Source: Adiantum capillus-veneris
Lineage: Eukaryota > Streptophyta > Polypodiopsida > Polypodiales > Pteridaceae
Direction: 5' to 3'
NCBI GenBank assembly: GCA_014529385.2
Contig: CM043951.1
Coordinates: 111,003,469 to 111,067,468 of the forward strand
DNA length: 64,000 bases
Below the pieces are notes generated by a model, which saw only the letters and a list, made by a program, of their open reading frames with translations, was not told the DNA's origin and did not search any database. This document shows positions 35,703-45,570 of this stretch, one piece after another (position 1 is the first letter of the stretch; every line of letters begins with the position of its first letter). The position numbers were made by a program, and so were the translations under genes.

Positions 35703-35915
35703 ATGAACCAACCTGGAGCTGCTTCTCCTTTTACATCGATAGCTCTTCAATATGTGCACATCATAATTGCTACAAAATTTAGATTTCAAGCAACCATTAG
35801 GAGAATTTTTGGACCCACTCGCCTTAATGAAATTAATGCCTCAATCAACCCTTTTATTTTGCCTATGATAAATTATGAACTAACACTTGATGTATATATT
35901 TTCATTTTGATGTGA
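35703..35915 (+). CDS. G3 leader ORF L2 (70 aa), paralogue of L1
   Basis: Begins MNQPGAASPF; C-terminal half FGPTRLNEINASINP then ILPMINY, ending DVYIFILM. Same length as L1 (70 codons) and clearly homologous to it. An 83-bp spacer separates them. Its TGA lies 53 bp before the gag ATG at 35969. Duplicate ORFs kept open at about 41% amino-acid identity suggest they were once translated and selected; that is inference. Function unknown. Confidence 0.5.
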   Translation: MNQPGAASPFTSIALQYVHIIIATKFRFQATIRRIFGPTRLNEINASINPFILPMINYELTLDVYIFILM

Positions 35916-35968
35916 TCACTCATCGTAGTCAAAACTTTGTGGTACACAAGCCTCCTTGTATTGTAAAA

Positions 35969-37135
35969 ATGTCAAGCACTTTTCCTACCTTTCATTCTAA
36001 AAATGGTGAGGATGCACAAGAATTTCTGGATAATTTGGAGATGGCACACCTCATCTCTGGGAGAGATCAAGAAGAGGTAAAGCTGCGTGCTTTTCCACTC
36101 GTTCTCAAAGGGGAGGCTAAGGCATGGTACAAGGCCTTGCAACCTCAAAACAAAACCAATTGGGAGAGGCTACGTGCAATTTTTCTTGCCAAATTTGGGC
36201 AAGGAGATACTCCAGAGGGTCTTTGGAAGTGTCTACTTCAACATAAACAGGTATTCCTTGAAGACTACCCATCTTATGAGGCCGTTTTCCTTAACCTATG
36301 GGATAGATGGGAGGCTACCTTACAAAACCAAGGTGGTGCACCAAACTTTCTAAAGAAAGATAGGTTCATGGCTGGCTTGTATCCAATTTTGAAGACCAAG
36401 GTAGAGTTAAAATTTCCATCAACATTTGAGGAAGCACGTGAGGTGGCCATGGTCAAATTCAAGAAGTTAAATTTTCAAGCACATAGAACAAGGGACCTAA
36501 ATGAAGTCATTGAGAGGGATTCTTCACCAAGCATGGGAGCACAAGTTGGGGGCTCTCTTGCCCAAACTTCACAAATAGGGGAGGGATCACAACAAGAGAT
36601 CTTGCAAATATTAACTCAACAACTAGAGAGTCTCACCTTGAATCTAGTGCAGGGCCTACCCCAACAACGACAACCAAGAGAAGGGAATCGCAATCAACGA
36701 CGTCAAGCACAAGAGTTGAGATGCTGGAATTGCAACGAAGTTGGTCATGGCATGTATAATTGCCCTCACCCTCGAAGTCTTACAGGGGACATATACCCTC
36801 CTAGACCCCCTCCGCTCATGGTGCAGCAAGAGCATGCTCAAGCCCCACAAATTCTTCGTCGACCACCACCACCTCCAGTGGCAAACATCCCTCCTGTCCC
36901 ACCAGTGGAGGAAGAGAGAGGAGTAAACGTCATAAAGCTAGAAGAGGAGATAGAGGTGAGCCCTATACATTTTGATGTTATGCCAGCACAAGAGCACACA
37001 ACAAGGATGAAGACACAAGGAATGAAGAGTCAGAACCTGCAAGGAAGGAGAGGAAGAAAAAGTCAAAGAAGGAGGAAGGAGGCAAGAAGCAGAGGTCAAG
37101 GCGAAGGGAGATCGGCATCAACGATTTTCCATTAG
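35969..37135 (+). CDS. G3 Gag
   Basis: The first good ATG gives MSSTFPTFHSKNGEDAQEF (388 aa; the frame is open from 35912). Residues about 15-180 are the retrotransposon Gag core (LKGEAKAWYKAL, RLRAIFLAKFG, LWDRWEATLQ, FMAGLYPILK). A Gln-rich region is followed by a CCHC knuckle CWNCNEVGHGMYNC at about residue 253, then a Pro-rich stretch. Near 37000 the sensible reading moves to another frame: a basic linker (RKERKKKSKKEEGGKK) leads through INDFPLGKN into the protease ORF. The last about 45 residues here are therefore probably out of frame. Confidence 0.88.
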   Translation: MSSTFPTFHSKNGEDAQEFLDNLEMAHLISGRDQEEVKLRAFPLVLKGEAKAWYKALQPQNKTNWERLRAIFLAKFGQGDTPEGLWKCLLQHKQVFLEDYPSYEAVFLNLWDRWEATLQNQGGAPNFLKKDRFMAGLYPILKTKVELKFPSTFEEAREVAMVKFKKLNFQAHRTRDLNEVIERDSSPSMGAQVGGSLAQTSQIGEGSQQEILQILTQQLESLTLNLVQGLPQQRQPREGNRNQRRQAQELRCWNCNEVGHGMYNCPHPRSLTGDIYPPRPPPLMVQQEHAQAPQILRRPPPPPVANIPPVPPVEEERGVNVIKLEEEIEVSPIHFDVMPAQEHTTRMKTQGMKSQNLQGRRGRKSQRRRKEARSRGQGEGRSASTIFH

Positions 37136-37143
37136 GAAAGAAT

Positions 37144-38889
37144 ATGGAACCCTACAACATCTTAGAAGATCTGCAAACTCAAAAGCCCAATATTTCTTGG
37201 CCTCAACTCCTACATCTATCACCCAAGGTGAGAAGGCACTGGTCCAAACTTGTAAGCACAAGACTCCCAAGAAATAAAGAAAAGGTGACAATAAAGGCAT
37301 TGACTTCAAAGCCACAACAAGATGTGGAACCTATTGTAGATGCTTATGTAAGGGGTAGGAAGGTATCCAATGTGTATGTTGATGGTGGAGCACAAATGTG
37401 TGTGATCACGGAAAGAGCCATGAATATACTAGGGCTTGAAATCACTAAATCCTCTAATTGTCAAGCTAGGCTGGCCAACAATGCAAGAGTGAAGTGCCTA
37501 GGGATCATCGAGAATGTAAAAGTTTCTATATGTATTATAGATGCACGTGTGGACATGTATGTTATGCCAACCAAGGGGGAGGGCTATCCCATCATCCTAG
37601 GGAGGCCTTGGCTCATTGCTGTGAATGCAGATAAAAAATGGGGACGAGGACAATTGATTCTCAAAAAGGGGCAACATGTAGTATACGATTGGCATGAAGG
37701 AAAGCAGCTCGACATCAACTATGAGACCACGGCTGATGAAGAAAGTGAAGAGAGTTTTGGCTCAAGCGAGGAGGAAAGTTCAACCACTACATCCAATAGC
37801 GAAGAAGAATCATCTTTGGAGGTAATGGGAATCATCTTCAACACATCAAAAACTCCATCAATAGAGGTTGACCCAACAAAGGAGCAAACAAAGGATGACA
37901 AAGGTGACCACAAGCACTTTGAAGACTTTGAGAGGATGCTTGCAAAAGATCTTAACCCTGAGGAGAAGCGGTCCTACATCGATATGCTGAAGAGGTATCC
38001 CAATTTGTTTATCACTGATTACTCACAAATTAGAGGTGTGGATGTTATAGAGAATGGCATAGAATTAAAACCAGGTACTAAACCTGTGGCTCAAAAGCTA
38101 AGGCGCCTAGGAAAAATACAACAAGAGGCACTTTTGACAGAGGTTAACCGACTCCTTTACCCTGTGTCTAACTCTGAGTGGGTGTCCCCAATTGTAGTAA
38201 CCCCTAAAAAGAACGGAAAATGGAGGGTCTGTGTTGACTACAAACCGCTCAATGCTGCAACAAAGAGGGATCATTTTCCTCTTCCTTTCCAAGATGAAAT
38301 CTTAAACGAAGTAGCCGGCTATGAATGTTACACAGTGTGTGATGGGTATTTAGGGTAGTTTCAAATCAGAATAGTAGAAGAAGATCAGATAAAAACCACT
38401 TTCATCACACCTTGGGGTTGCTTTGCCTATAGAGTGATGCCATTTGGGCTCACAAATGCTCCTAGTACTTTTATAAGGTTTACAACTCTTGTCTTTCAGC
38501 CCTTCTTTGGAAAGTCAATTAGGGTTTTTATGGATGACTTCTGTATCTATAGTAGCCAAAGACTTCATTGCCAAAAAGTTGAGGAGGGGCTTAGGAGGCT
38601 TCATCAATTCGGGGGGCAGCTTAATCCTGAGAAGTGTCACATTGTAGAGTCACAAGTGGTATTGCTAGGTCATGTGGTTTCTTTGCAAGGAATTCAAGTG
38701 GATCCATCAAAAGTAAATGCTCTCTTGTCACTACAACCACCAACGACAACCAAGGAGCTCATGACTTTCAACCACAAAGTAAGGTACATGTCTCGTTTCA
38801 TTCACCTTCTAGCGGAAGCTATTGCACCTTTGCACAAGCTAGCAAACAAACCCACATTTGAATGGAGAGAGGAACACGAATTATGCTAG
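37144..38889 (+). pseudogene. G3 protease and reverse transcriptase, one stop
   Basis: Protease: VYVDGGAQMCVITERAM near 37370 (DGGA active site) and GYPIILGRPW near 37590. An acidic Ser-rich linker follows (37730-37820). RT: WVSPIVVTPKKNGKWRVCVDY, then VCDGYLG followed by a TAG at 38356-38358, then FQIRIVEEDQIKTTF, MPFGLTNAPSTF, FMDDFCIYSS (YxDD box) and LGHVVSLQGIQVDPSK. The frame is lost near 38880 at EEHELC, and the next ORF resumes the sense. Only these two lesions disable the RT in an otherwise well-kept sequence. Confidence 0.9.
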
Positions 38890-40978
38890 CTTTACTGAAG
38901 TAAAGGGTATTCTCAACTCTCTTCCAACAATAATGCCACCAAATCCAAAGGATACATATTACATCACGCCAAGTGTAGGAATGGAGGCCATTGGTGTAGT
39001 TCTCATGCAAAAAGACCCAAAAACATGCTACATGAGGCCACTATACTTTGCAAGCAAAGTCATGACCGCTGCAGAGAAGGGCTACACCGATATGAAGAAG
39101 GTGGTATTCACAATTATGTTTGCGGTCAGAAAGTTCCGATCATATCTCTTACCTGCACCATTTGTCATTCTCACCATGGAAAACAATTTACCATATGTTG
39201 TGCAACACATGAGCCTCTCATCTAGGATAGCCAAATGGGTTCTAGAACTTCAAGAGTTCGAATACACTTTTCTTGTGGAAGATAGCACAAGGGCAGTTCT
39301 TGCAGACATTCTCACATACAAAGTGAGAGAAAGGAAAGAGTCACCAAAGGCGGAAGACAAAGCTACACCACAAAATAATGAGGAGGAGATGGACAATGCA
39401 CACATTTTGTGCTTTGATGGAGCTTACCGACGACAACATGATCAGGCAGCAGGGGGGGTTCTTATTCTAAGTCCACAAAGGGAAGTTCTTGCTAAGAAAG
39501 GTATCACCTTGGAAAATGTTCATTCTAATAATGAGGCTGAGTATGTCACCTTAAAGTTGGGGCTTGAAGAATGCAGAAAACTTGGCATCGAAAGACTTAT
39601 AATAAGAGGTGATTCCTTACTAGTTATTAGGCAAATCCAAGGGATATGGAAGTGCAAGAACCCTACTCTAGTGGAGTGGCTTAGAGAGGTGAAGGCTTTG
39701 ATAAAGAACTTTGAAGCTACACAGGTACAGCATGTTGTGAGAACCCTCAACAAGGAAGCAGATTATCTCGCCAATGAGAAACTTCAGATCATGGTGGGAG
39801 GTGTGAAGCTCTACAAACCAAAGTACCAAGGCCAAGAGGAATTGAAGGACATCATATTTTTCCTCCAAACTGATGAGTGCCCTAAACACTTGGATAAAGT
39901 GCAAAGGCATAGGTTGGTAAAAAAGGCAACTCCTTACCAACTCATAGGAGATGATCTGTATCATAAAGGGAAAGATTTGGTGCTAAGAAGGGTGCCCTCT
40001 GTTCAAGAAATAGAGAGAATCCTCTTTTCATGCCATGATGATGTCTGTGGGGGTCATTTTTCTCATGATATTACAAACAGGAAGATTTTGCAAGCAGGGT
40101 TTGTTTGGCCAAGTCTACACCGTGATGTCCAGCATTGGTGTAAGTCATGCAAAGGTTGTCAGATTGTTGGAGATCGACGATTCACTTACGAACCTCGAGT
40201 TCCAATAATTTCGTATGGTCCTTTTAAGAAGTGGGGTGTGGATGCAATAGGCCCCTTACCTCGCACATCTACCGGGAAGGTCTTCATCATTGTGGGAGTA
40301 GATTACATGACACGATGGGCGGAGGAAGCAAGTACAACACGAATTACAGCCGAGGAGGTATCAAAATTTATCTTTGATCACATATGCAGTAGATTCGGCA
40401 CACCATTAGAGATTTTGTCAGATCGTGGTCCAGGGTTTAGAGCAGAGCTCCTAGATAATCTTTTGGCAAAGTTAAAAGTCAAACATTTGCATTCTACACC
40501 TTACTACCCTCAGTGCAATGGGTTGGTTGAAAAGGTGAATGGAATGATATGTAAGATCATTTCTAAGCAGGTTGCAGATCGACCAAACGACTGGGATCGT
40601 CATTTGACCGCAGCTCTATGGGCATACAGAACATCTTTCAAGGTACCCACTCAATTCACTCCTTTTCATTTGGTATATGGACAGGAGGCACTCCTTCCTA
40701 TTGAGGTGGAGATTGCAAGCCTACGTATTCTCTCACGGGGAGCAAAGAGGCCAAAAGAAGCTTTGCAAGAAATAATTTTAGATCTTCAACGACTTGAGCT
40801 TGATAGAGAAGAGTCCATCGACTATTACATTGCCCAAGCCACAAGCCAAAGGGACAAAATCAACAAGAAGCTCAAGGGGAAAGGATTGAAGGAAGGTATG
40901 TTGGTTCTTCGCTATGATAACCGACTTGATACTCGACTTGACAAATTCTTTTGCAAAGATGGGAGGGACCTTTCATGA
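38858..40978 (+). CDS. G3 RNase H, second RNase H and integrase (706 aa)
   Basis: Residues about 10-140: first RNase H-like domain (ITPSVGMEAIGVVLMQ, KFRSYLL, WVLELQEFEY) lacking the first catalytic Asp and the TDH Asp. Residues about 185-310: archaeal-type RNase H with FDGAYRR, NNEAEYVTL, IRGDSLLVI and KEADYLAN, all four acidic residues present. Integrase: H..H and WCKSCKGCQ zinc motif (about 395-435), WGVDAIGPLP, LSDRGPGF, GLVEKVNG (D, D, E), then VYGQEALLPIEVEI. The ORF ends at a frameshift near 40945; the C-terminus continues in the next ORF. There is no natural Met near the start; it is an in-frame piece of the polyprotein. Confidence 0.9.
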   Translation: MNGERNTNYASFTEVKGILNSLPTIMPPNPKDTYYITPSVGMEAIGVVLMQKDPKTCYMRPLYFASKVMTAAEKGYTDMKKVVFTIMFAVRKFRSYLLPAPFVILTMENNLPYVVQHMSLSSRIAKWVLELQEFEYTFLVEDSTRAVLADILTYKVRERKESPKAEDKATPQNNEEEMDNAHILCFDGAYRRQHDQAAGGVLILSPQREVLAKKGITLENVHSNNEAEYVTLKLGLEECRKLGIERLIIRGDSLLVIRQIQGIWKCKNPTLVEWLREVKALIKNFEATQVQHVVRTLNKEADYLANEKLQIMVGGVKLYKPKYQGQEELKDIIFFLQTDECPKHLDKVQRHRLVKKATPYQLIGDDLYHKGKDLVLRRVPSVQEIERILFSCHDDVCGGHFSHDITNRKILQAGFVWPSLHRDVQHWCKSCKGCQIVGDRRFTYEPRVPIISYGPFKKWGVDAIGPLPRTSTGKVFIIVGVDYMTRWAEEASTTRITAEEVSKFIFDHICSRFGTPLEILSDRGPGFRAELLDNLLAKLKVKHLHSTPYYPQCNGLVEKVNGMICKIISKQVADRPNDWDRHLTAALWAYRTSFKVPTQFTPFHLVYGQEALLPIEVEIASLRILSRGAKRPKEALQEIILDLQRLELDREESIDYYIAQATSQRDKINKKLKGKGLKEGMLVLRYDNRLDTRLDKFFCKDGRDLS

Positions 40979-41259
40979 TAAAAACAAAGTTTGGGAATGG
41001 TAGTTACAGATTAGCAGATTTATCAGGAAAACTCCATAAGACCAGAGTCAATGGATGGAGATTAAAGCCCTACTTTCAACGTATCAATCCGTTAATAGGA
41101 AGTCATCTACCTACATCATCTAAGCTCCAAATTGGCATGGCTCCCTTCGGCTTGGCAAATGCTCCACCTATTTTTAAAGCTTTGATGTGCAAAGAAGAAC
41201 CAACCTTGGAATCTGAACATACCCAAGGCAACCCTCCCATCTCCGATTTATGGGATTGA
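40951..41259 (+). pseudogene. G3 integrase C-terminus
   Basis: The frame reads QRWEGPFMI, SYRLADLSGKLHKTRVNG and WRLKPYF, the SH3-like tail typical of gypsy integrases. It equals the G2b tail at 43490-43620 (KWEGPFTVV, YQLTDLGG). It belongs to the preceding ORF and is separated from it by one indel. The last about 50 residues before the stop are not recognised. Confidence 0.8.
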
Positions 41260-41320
41260 GGTAATGAAAAGCAGGTCTAATGGAGTAAAAGAGTGCATAT
41301 CACTCCTCCTTTTTTTGGAA

Positions 41321-41422
41321 AAATAAGAAAAAAAAAAAGAAAAAAAAAGAAGAAGAAGGAAAAAAACTCTTTTGTTTCATCTAGGAGCATGAATGATCCT
41401 AGATGAAGGGGGAGGGCTAATA
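41321..41422 (+). promoter_or_regulatory. G3 purine tract, stem-loop and polypurine tract
   Basis: An A/G-only stretch (about 41326-41366) is followed by a stem-loop with 10-bp perfect arms, TCATCTAGGA (41377-41386) and TCCTAGATGA (41397-41406), loop 10 nt. Then comes AGGGGGAGGGCTAATA up to the 3' LTR. The last string is the plus-strand primer (PPT). Confidence 0.65.
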
Positions 41423-43412
41423 TGAGTAGCGTTAAATGGTAACCTTGCATTTGCACTACATTTCTACATAAATGTATACGTTTTTTATCAAAGTTTTAAC
41501 CTAGTGTTCATTCTCTCTTTCCGTAATAGCCTTTTTCCATACAAACACCTTACCCTTCTTAGATCTTTATGCATTTACATCATATTTCTCCCTTCATGCT
41601 AAATGTAAATAGTAAACTTAATTCTACTCTCTTAGTTTTTTTACTACACATTCTTTTAATTAATTACCTTTACTAATTTAAATAGCTATCTACTTCCCAT
41701 AATTTGTAAATAAATAGATTATGGGCACTTATCTTACCCATCTTCTCTCAAGGGTAGGGTTAACCTTGTAGGCCTTCCCTTCCCCACCACTATGTGACCC
41801 AACTCTTGGATCATTTACTTGTGTTGGTCAACAAATCTTAAATATAATGTATATCCCCAATAAATCAAACTTTATTGGAGCCTACCTCATTTGTTTAAGG
41901 TGGATTCTCTTTTGAAATAAAGCATGCTACACCTTGGATGCATACTAAAGGCCCCCCTACAATGAGACTTGGTTCAAAAGGTGTTTTGGATGCATCTTGA
42001 ACGCCTTAGCTCGTGGTTATACTTGAGGAACACTCCAAAATCAGCTTAAACACTTTGAGAAGGTCAACTTTGCCTTTTACAACACCCAATTCTGAGTTAC
42101 AGGCTGAAAGTTATGGTGAAAACAAGGTGCTACGGACATTGTTACTGCAGGTCAAAGTTACAATCAGGTAAACCACAAAGGTGAAAAGTTTTCTTGACTT
42201 CTCCAACATTCTAAAATACCAATGGGGAGTTAAAAACCACTTGCATGTGGAGGGGTCGGCTCAAGATGCTTCCAGAGACACAACAAACAGGATGGGGACA
42301 CTTTGCAGGAGCCACTAGAGGGACATCATGGTGGGGCCCACATACATTATCAACCCTTATGGAGCCTCCACGACTTAAAAGGCTATTTTTAATGAAAAAT
42401 AAGTCCCTTATTTGCATAATTGAAGGGATGGTCAAAAGGGAACCTAACTATGGTTAATTACCTACCCTAGTCAAGTTTAACCTAACGCAAGGTCTTGTAC
42501 AACTATAAAAAGGCCCTTTGGCAAGCACAAAAATATACACACCTACTCCATTGCTGCAAATAAGCTCCTCTAAAGTTAGGGAAGCCCTAATCTCTCTCTC
42601 CTCTTGTCTCCCTATCCATTTCCTAAGGTCGCTATCATAAGCGGCACCATAGAGAGAGCATCAATATGCTATTGCTACCATTCTCTTGCAAACATTTCTC
42701 TTACCATACTCATCCCTAAATAATGATTGTAGATTCTATATGAGAGCAAGGATATCAAGTTCAATGATCTATATCATGGTTTGATCAACAAATTGTTGCA
42801 ATTGGGGTGTCGTTGTCACACTTTTGCTCTAAACGCATGTAAAATTGGTAAGCATATCTTGGCAGCTTCTCATATTTTGTGCTCATTGGGTTGCTTGTTT
42901 GTTGAGAAAGTTTTTGTGCACCATGGTGTCTATTTGTATGGCTTCTCTCCTTATGTTGTGTGTAAGTAAGTCTTGGGGCTGCATAGATGGAGAAGAGCTC
43001 TCTATGCATGCCGCCTTATGTGTGTAAGTAGTCTCTTCTTTTGGGAAAGGAAAGGAGTTGTCAAGTATTTGTGCATTATGGTGTTTTGAGTTTTGAGGTT
43101 TTGTGCTTGCTTTTCTTAGAAGTATATGAGCACTAATATGGTGAAGGTCAATCTTTGCATGTGAGTTTGTGCAGTGTTCAAAGGGATTGCTTAAGGAGTG
43201 TGTGTTGAATGGTTGAAGGGCATTTTGTGTGAAGCACATAAGGAAGGTGTGAAGGTGTGTGTGTGTGTGTGTTGTATATGGTTTGTTTTGGTTTCCTTCT
43301 TTCTCCATAAAAGAGGGTGGTGCCCCTAAGAAATATGCGTGTGTAGGGTCTCACGGAGTGGTTGTCCGGTGGGAGCCTTGAGTTGAGCCCCATCTCAAAA
43401 AATCCGCTCTCA
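41423..43412 (+). repeat. G3 3' LTR (1,990 bp)
   Basis: Same boundaries as the 5' LTR, with the TATA box at 42504. Differences from the 5' copy are scattered substitutions and a shorter (GT)n. Confidence 0.95.
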
Positions 43413-43762
43413 GCGTGGAGGACAAGAAAATTGAAAAGGGTGATTTGGTATTACGATACAATAGTAAGTTGGACAATACCTTTCAGAGGAAGTTTCAAAT
43501 CAAATGGGAGGGTCCTTTTACTGTTGTGAATAAATTTGATAATAGCACATATCAATTGACAGATTTGGGTGGTGCACAACATAAAAATTGTGTTAATGGT
43601 TATAGATTGAAGAAGTATCTGGCATGTTTGATGACAATTGTGACACATGAGATGTTATCAATGGATGAAGACAAGGTGGAGACATCTGAGGATGTAGATG
43701 AGGTTTCTGGGGATGAAAAACAACAGTTGTTCACCCTAGGAACCTCTGCTTGTCATGAATGA
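43413..43762 (+). CDS. G2b integrase C-terminus (resumes after G3)
   Basis: Opens VEDKKIEKGDLVLRYNSK, then KWEGPFTVVNKF and YQLTDLGG, the C-terminal SH3-like part of a gypsy integrase, followed by an acidic tail (EDVDEVSGDE) to a TGA at 43760-43762. It is the continuation of the ORF cut at 33359. It has no start of its own and GCGT at its beginning is the target duplication. Confidence 0.85.
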
Positions 43763-43791
43763 CTAAGCAGGCTAGGGGGGTTGGCAAGCTA

Positions 43792-45020
43792 TGTCAGGCA
43801 TTTTTTGGATGAGCATAAAGTCACTAATTCATGCTAAAAAGCTTGCCCACTAGCCTCGTGTATATATGTATACATAGCCCTACGAGTTTTGAAAGTGGCT
43901 CCGGCAAAAATTCATGTACAAAGGTGTGATTTTGCCAAGATTGAATGCTGATGTTTTGGGTTGTTCAAGACTCCAAATAGGGTTTTAATAAGTATTTTCA
44001 GCTGTGCTTTATAGCTTGTGAATCGGACTTGTACATCATGAGTTATGAGCATCCTAAGAAGCGGGGGGTCTCAACTTAGAAGGTGATTGCAGGTGCATGC
44101 GAGAAGGGAAACTAAGCCAACTTGGGGGTCTAAGATTAGAAATGCTGAAGTTTTATATTTTTGGAGATAGCCGAGGTGATGGGCTTCGAGCCGTGTGTTA
44201 TGGTGCGTCATTTGGTGACCGGAGCAGCAAGGTATGCCTCGAGGAAAATTGTCCGAGAAGTCCTCTCATGCTTTGGGGAAGTTGGGAATCTTGGGGAGAG
44301 TTTCCATGTGGCATGGAAGTAATCCCACATGGGAAGAGGAAAGATGAAAGTGGAGGGTACATAGGGCACTTTGGGAGCTCATTATGGTGTATCAAAGGTG
44401 AGAGGAGCTCTCGCAAGGCTTGGGTATGGGGGCTCGTGGGCTCATGGGGAAGGGGATGGCAAAATTTTCAGTCCACACCAGCTGCCCAGGAACCTGGCCA
44501 CCTTTTTTGATCCCGAACACTTGCCCCCACCCATTTCCTTGGTCAAAGGGTCACCGACAGGTCATTTTTCACCCAAAAAAGGCCAAAATTGGACCAATTA
44601 AAGGGTGCCCAAGGAGATAACCATGTCGGCTAAGAGGAGAGGGAAAATCCCTTGGGATAAGAGCCAAAAAATCCCCCATTTTAACAACTACAATTGCTTG
44701 CACACCCCTCTTTTCTTTCAGAGACTTGTTTTTTTGGAGTTTTTTGAGAGACTCCCATCTTCAAAAGCTTGTAACTCTCTCATCTATTATCGGAATCAAG
44801 CATATGGATACTCTACGGAGATTTGCAGAACACAAGATTCATCTTTATGGTCTTGGTTTTTAGCAATTTTAATCATGGTTTGGGTTAGAGTTGTTTCCCG
44901 CCCAAATTTACAGGTGTTTGGCATAGGTGCTTTTTGTAGCTTTACGGTGTTTCTTTCGGACGGTGCGGTGTGTGCAAGGCTATAGAGGTTTTCATTTTCC
45001 TTCTTGTTTGCATGCTAACA
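43792..45020 (+). repeat. G2b 3' LTR (1,229 bp)
   Basis: TGTCAGGCA...CATGCTAACA, preceded by a G-rich PPT. Closest to the truncated LTR at 27489-28110 in its second half. The sequence to the right (45021, GTGTGCAGCAGCC) is a clean break from the family. Confidence 0.92.
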
Positions 45021-45570
45021 GTGTGCAGCAGCCAAAGTACAAGTCGCAGTGGGAGAGAGAGAGACAACACCTAGAGGCTACTCGTAGAAGAGATGAGAAG
45101 TAGCGTATATCGAGCACAACAGATCAGGGATGCTTGCTATTATTAACAATATAACATGAATTGTTTTTGGCTCGAGTTCGCTTTGCTGCCTACCCTGCAT
45201 TTTCTAAATAATCTTGCTCCTACCTAGCATTTGTGTTTGCCTTATGCATTCCTATTTTTATGGCGTCCATAGTAGTGCCTCGTGAGGGGGACTATTTTTG
45301 GATGGCTATTCTTGGCTGCTATTTTTGCTTGACAAAATAGCTTTATGATTATATAGTGAGACCTCTATAGTCTGCAATTGTAGAAAGCGGCTATTGTTCC
45401 TATCTTTAGAGACTTTCTCAGTAGGCACTACAACTCCTCGCGACATAGTCAAAGCAAACCTTGACTTGCGTGTAGGCCGATTGCATGAGGCGCATGCCTG
45501 TGTAGCAGCCAATGCACACCTGTATCATCCGAACTTGATGCCACTTGTATGTTGCCAAGCACACCACTCC
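45021..45570. other. Spacer with an unrecognised ORF
   Basis: A GAGAGAGA patch lies near 45055. The frame open from 45394 ([17 protein letters not shown]) runs into the HSP70 piece but shows no HSP70 or other similarity before 45571. Confidence 0.35.

Larger units (their letters stand above)
33360..43412 (+). mobile_element. Complete Ty3/gypsy (Tat-like) element G3, 10.05 kb
   Basis: LTRs 33360-35354 and 41423-43412 both start TGAGTAGCGTTAAATGG and end CCGCTCTCA. About 33 substitutions and a few small indels between them, counted by eye, give about 98% identity. GCGT lies directly outside both ends (33356-33359 and 43413-43416), a 4-bp target duplication. Removing one GCGT plus G3 restores the G2b integrase frame (NEC-VED). 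Internal order: PBS, two leader ORFs, gag, protease-RT, dual RNase H and integrase, purine tract. Four coding lesions remain (near 37000, 38356, 38880 and 40945). Confidence 0.95.
27489..45020 (+). mobile_element. Gypsy (Tat-like) element G2b, split by nested G3
   Basis: 5'-truncated LTR (27489-28110), PBS-like TTGGTGCCCCCATGAAGGA, leader ORF, gag, protease, RT, RNase H, second RNase H and integrase to 33359. Element G3 (33360-43412) follows, then the end of the integrase (43413-43762), a G-rich polypurine tract (AGGCTAGGGGGG, about 43770-43782) and a complete 3' LTR (43792-45020). The truncated 5' LTR and the 3' LTR share the same 3' subtype (AGACTTGTTTTTTGGAG), so they belong together. Several stops and frameshifts make it non-autonomous. 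Confidence 0.88.
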
